DNA of 28,394 nt from Welwitschia mirabilis. Taxonomy: Eukaryota > Gnetophyta > Gnetopsida > Welwitschiales. The stretch spans positions 164,917,471 to 164,945,864 of the forward strand of contig JBOZIK010000001.1 in assembly GCA_051453625.1 (NCBI GenBank), read 5' to 3'. The notes beneath the pieces were generated by a model. That model worked only from the letters and a program-made list of their open reading frames with translations, had not been told where the DNA came from and ran no database searches. Both the position numbers and the translations under genes were made by a program. Shown here one piece after another: positions 22,168 through 28,394 of this stretch (position 1 is the stretch's first letter; each line of letters opens with the position of its first letter).

Positions 22168-22335
22168 TTATTTGAACAATAATGATTGTTCCCATAAAAA
22201 TTTATGTTGTTGAGATAAACTTTTATTTTCCTTGTAATAAGTCATGTTTCTAGGGAGTTTACCATCAGATTTGAAATTTGCAATATCAACATATGAAAGT
22301 AAAATATTAATAGAAAATGAATTTTTATCTAAAAA
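22168..22335 (-). pseudogene. RNase H-integrase linker of the gypsy pol
   Basis: An open frame from the gap edge reads SYVDIANFKSDGKLPRN, MTYYKENK, then FLWEQSLLFK before a stop. This matches the conserved gypsy segment leading into integrase, where a pattern like W.ADI.NYL..G.LP and a FWD.P.L.K box are usual. The stop falls directly after FK, where the family has an aromatic residue. Confidence 0.8.
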
Positions 22336-22435
22336 NNNNNNNNNNNNNNNNNNNNNNNNNNNNNNNNNNNNNNNNNNNNNNNNNNNNNNNNNNNNNNNNN
22401 NNNNNNNNNNNNNNNNNNNNNNNNNNNNNNNNNNN
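22336..22435. other. assembly gap (exactly 100 N)
   Basis: Placeholder-size gap between the RNase H and linker parts of the gypsy pol. The frames on both sides belong to the same element, so the missing piece is probably short pol sequence. Confidence 0.98.
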
Positions 22436-22546
22436 TAAAAAACTATCATTAATTTTAGTTAAATCAACAAGAAAGAAAAGGTGAGATAAATGATCATTAA
22501 CAAGATTTTTCTTTTCTACTTTATTTTTAATGGGGATATTAAATTC

Positions 22547-22850
22547 TTATATAAGTAAAGACCAACACATTAAATGAGAGTTACTTAAGGCATTATTTAG
22601 AATATATTTTAAAGTAGCATGATTAGTAAAGATAATCACAAAATAACCAATAAAATAATGGTGAAAGATTTCAAGAGTAAGAATAACAACTAACATTTCC
22701 TTTTTAATAGTTGAATAGTCAAGTTGCACATCATGTAAAGTTTCATTAACATTGAAAATTACGTAGGATTTACAATTAATAATTTGATCTAAAATTACAC
22801 CTACCACAAAATCACTTACATGGTCATCACCTCAAAAGGAAAATACTAAT
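22547..22850 (-). pseudogene. gypsy RNase H domain
   Basis: RNase H degrades the RNA strand during retroelement reverse transcription. The 86-codon open frame at 22547-22807 shows the family signature in order: VGVILDQI, SYVIFNVNETLHDVQLDYST, IKKEMLVVILTLEIFHHYFIG and VIIFTNHATLKYIL. The last box usually reads FTDHAAL, so its Asp is replaced by Asn, a G-to-A type change at a residue expected to be catalytic. This is the longest intact stretch of the element. Confidence 0.9.
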
Positions 22851-23790
22851 TAAAATCTTGAAGAACAAGTGAATATAACAAAAGTTTCTTAAGTTTTTCA
22901 AATGAATTCTTATAGTCAGGTGTTTAAGAGAAACATGTATCTTCAAGGATCATATCAGTAAAACATTTATTAAGATAATTAAAAGATGAAATGATAGGAT
23001 AATAAAAACTAGCATGTCCTAAGAAATATCTTATATCTTTTAAACATGGGTCAATAGAAAACAAATGATTCTAATGTTTGTAGGATCCACTTTTATTCCT
23101 TCCTCAGGAAGAGTATGATCTAGAATGATGTCTCTAGTAACCATAAAATAAATTTTTTTCAAGTTTAAGGGTGTGATCAATACAACAATCCAAAATGAAC
23201 TTTAAATGATACATTTTTTAATAAAAAGAATTACCATAAATAGAAAAATCATTCATAAATATTTCTAAAAATTCATCTAACAAAATAAGAAAAAGCTCAA
23301 TCATAAACCTGAAAAGTTGAAAGGGAATTACATAAATTAGAAGGTATGCAATAATAGGTAAAATTTCTAAATGAATAGGTAAAAGTATTTTTTCTTAATC
23401 TATAGCAATTTAAGTATAATTATTATATCCATTCATAAAATAATAATAATGATTCCTAAAACATTTATCAAGGATTTACCAATAAAAAAAATAGGAAAGT
23501 GATCTTTATTAGTATAAGTATTGAGAGAATGAAAATATACAGAGATTTGCCATTCACCACTTTTATTTAGGACAACTTACAAAGGGATCAGTTATTTACT
23601 ATTTGCAATAAGGTAAATGATGTCATTTTTTTTTAAAGTTTCATGATTACTTCTTTAACAATATCCCTAAGCTTTAAATTTAACCTACACCAAGATTAAT
23701 AAATAGGTTTTATATTATATTCTAAATAAATATGATGTAAACAAATAAAAGGATGAACTCTAGCTAGATTATCATAAGATCAAGAAAAGA
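22851..23790 (-). pseudogene. gypsy reverse transcriptase, inactive
   Basis: Upstream of RNase H, pieces in shifting frames match RT landmarks: LARVHPFICLHHIYLEY, RLNLKLRDIVKEVIMKL, SLNTYTNKDHFP, then DEFLEIFMNDFSIYG, then MVTRDIILDHTLPEEGIKVD and FLGHA-like remnants. The active-site box, normally FMDDF in this branch, reads FMNDF. The first Asp codon is AAT at the complement of 23251-23253, a single G-to-A change, so the enzyme would be dead even without the stops. Confidence 0.85.
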
Positions 23791-24240
23791 CTTTAGAGTT
23801 TTTTTATTAATAAGTACTAAGTTCTTATTGTTAAAAAGGAGTAATATGCATACTAATGATAACAACTTTATATTGATTACTACCTAAGAATATGTACTTT
23901 AGATAATGAAATAATGATTTTAAGTCATCAACAATGGGATTTTTAGTAATACAAATATCAATAAAAGATCTAGTATTTTTTATTTCCTTAAGAGAACAAT
24001 TAAAATCTTCAAAAGAAACATATTCAATGGGTGTAGCAATTTCATTTGAATTTAATTAAGATTTAATAGGCAATTATGTAACAAATAAAGCATATCATTT
24101 AAAATTAAAAATAATTCATTACTTACGAGTTGAATTTTAGGTAATGATCATGGTAAATGCTCATTTAATTGAATTTCCATTTTCTTCTAATTCAAAAACA
24201 TGTGGAAGGTAATAGAAATGTTGTTAAAAATAATTTTTTA

Positions 24241-24400
24241 TGCACCAAATCTATAGTAAATTTTAACATTAGTAGTTATAAGACAAGGTCGATTAGAATT
24301 ATAAATAACTAGTTAAACCCATGGGTACTTCAAGACTTATAAAGTCAATAGGGTAAAATACTTTATCTATTTAAATCAAAACATCTTTTAGAAGAGTGTG
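24241..24400 (-). pseudogene. gypsy aspartic protease C-terminal fragment
   Basis: Minus-strand pieces read KYHTLLKDVLI, stop, IDKVFYPIDFISLEVPM, then NRPCLITTNVKIYYRFGA. They correspond to the part of the Athila/Tat protease that normally ends in a LGRPFL.T block. The catalytic DTG region lies further upstream and is not recognisable. Confidence 0.6.
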
Positions 24401-24430
24401 ATATTTTTCATTATAAATGAGAAGGGAAGC

Positions 24431-24700
24431 ATGAAAGAGGGCTTGATTCTAGGTTTCTTATTCATTTATGTGGAAGAGTCAGTCCACATGTCAATGTGCA
24501 AGAGAGTAAGCTTGTTTAATGGGTAAGATCTGGAGAGGCAAAAGGGGAAGGCAACATACTAATTTCTCCAAGTGAAAATTTTTAGTAGTAATGTCAAGAA
24601 AGGTAGCAGCATAATCAACAATAGTAAGGGACATAACTAGGACCGAAGTGAAATTGGCAATGAAGGTAGCAACCTTAGCTAACATTCTATAAGCTAGAAT
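24431..24700. other. junction between gypsy pol and LINE remnant
   Basis: No protein homology was recognised. A minus-strand frame at 24491-24706 is not like gypsy gag or protease and probably reflects LINE 5' sequence read backwards. The insertion boundary should lie here, but a target-site duplication could not be identified. Confidence 0.4.
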
Positions 24701-25500
24701 CACCAATATGGGAGGAGCCCAGGTGATGGTTTTAGGTGGGTTGCATTTTCCTCAGGTTCAAGAGTAGGCTAATAAAGACAACTACATAACGTAAGGTCAT
24801 AGAATCTCCTATAATGAAGTTTTTTAAAAAAGATAGAATTTTTAAGATTAGAGATACTCTAGAACACTCTGTAGTGGGTTGAAATAGAGGAACATTTCAA
24901 ATTTAGTTTAATAGGATGTTTTGTTTTAACAGGATTGAGACCAAACCTAGAGGCTATTAGAAAGTGGGTAGCAGTTAAGTGGATGGAAATAGTATTAGTT
25001 CAATTTATTGCCATCACAAAGGAGTTAGTACTATTTAAATTTGAAGTTGAGAAGGATTTAAATGTAATTAGGGTAAGAGGGCCCTATTTTTTGGGGGCTA
25101 GGGGCTTAGCCTTAGTCTAATGATAGCCTAAGAAAGATTTTGATAAGATCTTTTAAATTTTTAATTTTCATAAAATTGAGGGAAATGAGTTTAAATCTAT
25201 TAAACCAAAAATTTATTTGAGATCTAATTGTAAAACTTTAAGAAATAATAAAGCTAGACCATATTATGATTGGTGGTTTAAAACTAGTATCTATTAGGTT
25301 TTATGCCTAGATAGACATTAGATTAACTCAAAACTTGAGGAGGTTTGAAATTCTACATGGTTTCATAACTACTTAGATAGGTATTAAATATGAAAATAAG
25401 GCCATTCAAAAAGGTTATGTCCTTTAATTAGGGAGAAAATTTGTGGTAAGTGTGGTAGAAAAGAACATTGGGAAGAGAGTTGTCATATAAAGTAATGCTA
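24700..25500 (+). pseudogene. LINE ORF1-like relic (DUF4283-like region plus CCHC knuckle)
   Basis: Plant L1-type LINEs encode an ORF1 RNA-binding protein with a DUF4283 domain and a zinc knuckle. Here a frame from 24875 reads EEHFKFSLIGCF, then RPNLEAIRKWVAVKWMEIVL, LVLFKFEVEKDLNVI and GPYFLGARGLALV to a TAA at about 25118. After a region of stops, KICGKCGRKEHWEESC at 25434-25484 gives a perfect C-x2-C-x4-H-x4-C knuckle. Upstream pieces from 24708 may be the N-terminus. The RT-bearing ORF2 would follow but falls in or beyond the gap at 25649. It is head-to-head with the gypsy pol. Confidence 0.7.
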
Positions 25501-25648
25501 GCACTGCAAGAGGTTTAGATACTATTGAGAACCTATGGTCATTGATCAATTTAACGAGTTTTTATAGTTAGTTATTATGCAGAGATTTTCTAGAACTAGG
25601 CAACTAATATACATATCTAGGAGACTAGGTGATTAAGAAATGTAAACT
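25501..25648. other. continuation of the LINE relic, unclear
   Basis: Sequence after the zinc knuckle has stops and no recognisable motif. It may be the tail of ORF1. It ends at the assembly gap. Confidence 0.3.
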
Positions 25649-26348
25649 NNNNNNNNNNNNNNNNNNNNNNNNNNNNNNNNNNNNNNNNNNNNNNNNNNNN
25701 NNNNNNNNNNNNNNNNNNNNNNNNNNNNNNNNNNNNNNNNNNNNNNNNNNNNNNNNNNNNNNNNNNNNNNNNNNNNNNNNNNNNNNNNNNNNNNNNNNNN
25801 NNNNNNNNNNNNNNNNNNNNNNNNNNNNNNNNNNNNNNNNNNNNNNNNNNNNNNNNNNNNNNNNNNNNNNNNNNNNNNNNNNNNNNNNNNNNNNNNNNNN
25901 NNNNNNNNNNNNNNNNNNNNNNNNNNNNNNNNNNNNNNNNNNNNNNNNNNNNNNNNNNNNNNNNNNNNNNNNNNNNNNNNNNNNNNNNNNNNNNNNNNNN
26001 NNNNNNNNNNNNNNNNNNNNNNNNNNNNNNNNNNNNNNNNNNNNNNNNNNNNNNNNNNNNNNNNNNNNNNNNNNNNNNNNNNNNNNNNNNNNNNNNNNNN
26101 NNNNNNNNNNNNNNNNNNNNNNNNNNNNNNNNNNNNNNNNNNNNNNNNNNNNNNNNNNNNNNNNNNNNNNNNNNNNNNNNNNNNNNNNNNNNNNNNNNNN
26201 NNNNNNNNNNNNNNNNNNNNNNNNNNNNNNNNNNNNNNNNNNNNNNNNNNNNNNNNNNNNNNNNNNNNNNNNNNNNNNNNNNNNNNNNNNNNNNNNNNNN
26301 NNNNNNNNNNNNNNNNNNNNNNNNNNNNNNNNNNNNNNNNNNNNNNNN
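25649..26348. other. assembly gap (700 N)
   Basis: Unknown bases between the LINE relic and the copia LTR. The 5' end of the LTR and any target-site duplication are hidden here. Confidence 0.98.
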
Positions 26349-27368
26349 AGTCTCAATTCTGTAATAGACTAAGATAAAGTTGGGTAACCACTCACAAAGA
26401 CAAGGGTGACCACATTATAATCTATAGAGTTCAGTCTCATGAAAGTAATATGATCAAACAATTAGTCAAGGACAACCGCACAACAATCTATGAAAGCTCA
26501 GTTTCTTGATAGTAAGGGTGACTGAACAATTTAGTTAAGGGCAACTGCGTACTACCTAGAATCTACCTTTATAAGGTTGAATGGTTTATTAACATAAGGG
26601 TGACCGAAAGTCCATCTGTTATGAAATGATAAATCTATGTCAAATAAGGTTGATCGCATATTTGCATAAGGGTGACTAAAAGTTCATCTATTCTATACTG
26701 AGAAATCTATGATAAACAAGAGTGACTGAAGTAAATAAGGAAGGGTGACTAGATATCAGGGCAACCAAGATTATTTTATAGTTAATCTTATGTATTACAA
26801 ATATAACCATTACATTTCTAACAGTTCATCCAAAAAGCACGAAATGTTGTATAACAGTTTACTTCCCTTCTCTCAATAGTTACCTCGTGTAATTTATCTA
26901 TTTAAGTTTTCTTCCACTCAAATGGAAGAATACCTTTTTTTATCACAAAAAACAAAAATGAGAAGAAAACTGTACATCAATCAATTATTGTATCTGAATG
27001 AATTGTGAGTTCAGATTTTTGTTTAAGCTTCTTATTGCACAATCTATTATGAGAGCTTGTTGTACTGTTTAGAAGCATATCTGTGCATTTGTACACTTAG
27101 CCTACTTTTTTTCTATCATGATTTTGGATTATCCCAAATATCCTATGATGATGAAATACATTTATGGTGAGCCTAAAAACTAGTCTTTGAGGTTAATATA
27201 TGCCAGCTAGGGACAGGAGGTCTAAGGGGACGAAGGGTGATGCCTATCCAACATTAAAATATCTTGCACTTATTTTTGTACACTTGATTTTATTTACAGG
27301 TTTTGAAGAGGACGATTTTTAGTACTAAAATCTATTCACTCCCCTCTATGGTCGATCTGTAATTATCA
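26349..27368 (+). mobile_element. Ty1/copia LTR (left LTR, 5' end hidden in gap)
   Basis: The assignment rests on what follows: a tRNA primer-binding site three bases after the CA at 27367-27368, then a copia gag. The 3' end has the CACTCCCCTCTATGG type of sequence common just inside plant copia LTR ends. At least 1.02 kb is visible. The left part (26380-26765) holds an array of short motifs and probably belongs to U3. TCTATTTAAG at 26898-26907 is a possible TATA element. Without the right LTR, outside the window, the exact limits and age cannot be set. Confidence 0.7.
26380..26765 (+). repeat. array of a 9-bp motif, consensus AAGGGTGAC
   Basis: Twelve imperfect, same-strand copies start at 26380, 26402, 26468, 26514, 26537, 26573, 26596, 26646, 26668, 26718, 26741 and 26757. 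Spacing alternates between 22-23 and 50 bp in the right half, so the real unit there is a 72-73 bp tandem repeat holding two motif copies (26596-26667, 26668-26740). Variants end GTGAC or GCAAC. The placement in the presumed U3 suggests repeated regulatory sites. Confidence 0.75.
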
Positions 27369-27370
27369 AT

Positions 27371-27382
27371 TGGTATTAAAGC
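27371..27382 (+). promoter_or_regulatory. primer-binding site, initiator-Met-tRNA type
   Basis: TGGTATTAAAGC differs at two places from TGGTATCAGAGC, the complement of the plant initiator methionine tRNA 3' end used by most copia elements. Both differences are transitions, C-to-T at 27377 and G-to-A at 27379. The sequence preceding it (CAAT after the LTR end) and the gag start about 85 bp downstream fit a standard layout. Confidence 0.75.
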
Positions 27383-27466
27383 GAGGTTGAGTAAAAGATC
27401 CTAATAGATCTCTACTCCAATCAACCCTAGAAACTGCGTCAACCCTTGGAAGGAAATTCTGTTATA

Positions 27467-28393
27467 AGGCCTCCCTTCTTTGATGAAACTAACTATCGTT
27501 ATTGAAAGGTAAAATGAGGGTCTTTGTTCAATTCATAGACCTTGAAATATGAGAGTCTATTACTAATGGCTATTATCTTCCCACTGTACAGGATCTTGTA
27601 ACCAAGTTAACTATTCTAAAGAGCAAGAACAAGTGGATGCCTAATGAAAAGCTAGTAGAATCATGCAACTTCAAAGGACTAAATGCCATTTTTTGTTCCA
27701 TATCTTCTAAAGATTCCAAAAGAGTAGTAAATTACACCATTGCAAAAGAAGCATGGGACATCTTGCAAACCACTCATGAAGGAACTAGCCCAGTGAAGTA
27801 GGCTAAGATTTTGATGTTTATCACTCAGTTTTAAGATCTCAAGATGGAATATGATGAAGGTGTAAATGATTTTTTTGAAAAACTAACATATATTGTTAAT
27901 TCTATGCATGCCTTAGGTAAAATTATCAAGAAATCAAGACTAGTTTACAAAGCCTTAAGATCTCTGCTTAAAAGATTCGAGTCCAAAGTAATGACTATTA
28001 AAGAAATAAAGGACATCATGAATATTATGAAGATGGATGAACTTCAAGGTAACCTTTACATATTTGAACTCATTTGAAAAACAAAAAAAGAAAAGTGTGG
28101 CCTTGACAATTGTTCATGGATCTTCGGATATCAAGGATGGATCTGACCTCGAACTAGAAAGTGAAGATGAAGTGGCTCTTCTAGCCAAAAGATTCAAATG
28201 CTTCATGTAGTAATTACAAAATGGATGTTAATCTAGAAGACCACTAAAAATAAAAAAGAAAGGATAATAAGAGATCTAAGGCTATTCCTGCAAGGGATTC
28301 GGTTACACATCAAGTATCTGTTCAAACAATAAAAAGGATGATAAAAGAAAAAAAAAGAAAGTCCTATCAGTCACATGGACTGATGGAGAATGT
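27467..28393 (+). pseudogene. Ty1/copia gag, decayed, cut by the window end
   Basis: Gag is the structural particle protein. The sequence begins RPPFFDETNYRY, stop, then RVFVQFIDLEI, stop. A long frame follows with LNAIFCSISSKD, AKEAWDILQTTHEGTSPVK, FEKLTYIVNSMHALG, KALRSLLKRFESKVMTIKE and MDELQGNLYIFEL, the typical UBN2-type copia gag order. Stops lie at 27503, 27550, 27799 and 27832, then 28075 and 28208. Frameshifts occur near 27512 and 28085. After 28094 come SVALTIVHGSS, an acidic stretch and ALLAKRFKCF. At 28283-28321 a zinc-knuckle remnant reads YSCKGFGYTSSIC, with the first Cys and the His both replaced by Tyr. The longest open part is 27844-28077. Confidence 0.85.
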
Positions 28394-28394
28394 G

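Larger units (their letters stand above)
21130..24430 (-). mobile_element. degenerate Ty3/gypsy (Athila-like) pol region
   Basis: On the minus strand, from high to low coordinates, sequence matching gypsy protease, reverse transcriptase, RNase H, the RNase H-integrase linker and integrase follows in canonical order over 3.3 kb, with many stops, frameshifts and one gap. The gypsy arrangement (integrase after RNase H), the absence of a visible chromodomain and the FMxDF-type RT box favour the Athila/Tat branch over chromoviruses. The lineage assignment is by eye. The gag expected upstream is not seen; a LINE remnant occupies that position. LTRs were not identified. Confidence 0.85.

Noticed and set aside
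22244-22438. 64-codon plus-strand frame
   Set aside because: It is antisense to the gypsy linker region, and half of it is gap.
24491-24706. 71-codon minus-strand frame
   Set aside because: It does not resemble gypsy gag or protease and appears to be the antisense of the LINE 5' region.
25625-26372. Open frames of over 240 codons on both strands
   Set aside because: Both consist almost wholly of the 700-N gap, with a few readable residues at each end.
26380-26765. CRISPR-like array
   Set aside because: The repeated unit is only about 9 bp and imperfect, and spacers are uneven and partly homologous to each other. The context is a plant copia LTR.
27371-27395. Possible tRNA gene fragment
   Set aside because: The match is the complement of a tRNA 3' end only, placed exactly where a copia primer-binding site belongs. 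No cloverleaf is present.
1-28394. Organelle-derived DNA insertion or rRNA/tRNA genes
   Set aside because: No chloroplast or mitochondrial gene, rRNA stretch or tRNA cloverleaf was recognised on either strand.

Overview
This window looks like repeat-dominated nuclear DNA from a flowering plant. The evidence is the remnants of plant-type Ty3/gypsy (Athila-like), Ty1/copia and LINE retroelements, GT-AG introns inside a decayed host-type gene, long microsatellites, a very high A+T content with scarce CpG, and four assembly gaps (5974-6941, 20224-20323, 22336-22435, 25649-26348). I cannot name the species. I see no intact protein-coding gene; almost every recognisable coding stretch is interrupted by stops or frameshifts.

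Layout. 1-5.1 kb: decayed host-type exons. The clearest is a plus-strand IST1-like pseudogene (3452-4087, perhaps continuing to about 5.04 kb) whose introns still join exons in phase. Minus-strand coding-like pieces lie at 1703-2110 and 3245-3388, with a small secretory-looking ORF at 2525-2719. 5.7-8.8 kb: two roughly 280-bp inverted arms enclose a gap and an AT-rich interior. 7.9-15.5 kb: three same-strand copies (A partial, B full, C partial) of a dispersed repeat. Copy A carries a perfect 24-bp stem that copy B lacks. 15.5-20.1 kb: mostly featureless AT-rich DNA with a possible copia RNase H scrap near 17.1 kb. 20.1-20.9 kb: a pyrimidine-rich stretch around a 100-N gap, and unidentified minus-strand coding-like sequence. 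21.1-24.4 kb: a dead Athila-like pol on the minus strand (protease, RT, RNase H, integrase). 24.7-25.5 kb: a plus-strand LINE ORF1 relic (DUF4283-like region plus CCHC knuckle), head-to-head with that pol. 26.35-28.39 kb: the left part of a plus-strand Ty1/copia element (LTR with an internal motif array, initiator-Met-tRNA-type primer binding site, decayed gag) running off the window end.

How it fits together. There is no working pathway here. The window records successive retroelement insertions into a region with remnants of ordinary genes. Most readable nonsense changes in the retroelements, the altered RT active site, the altered primer binding site and the lost gag zinc ligands fit C-to-T or G-to-A transitions. 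That is what long-term cytosine methylation and deamination would produce. The most unusual observations are the perfect 24-bp inverted duplication, the 12-copy motif array in the copia LTR, and several coding-like fragments that I could not identify.
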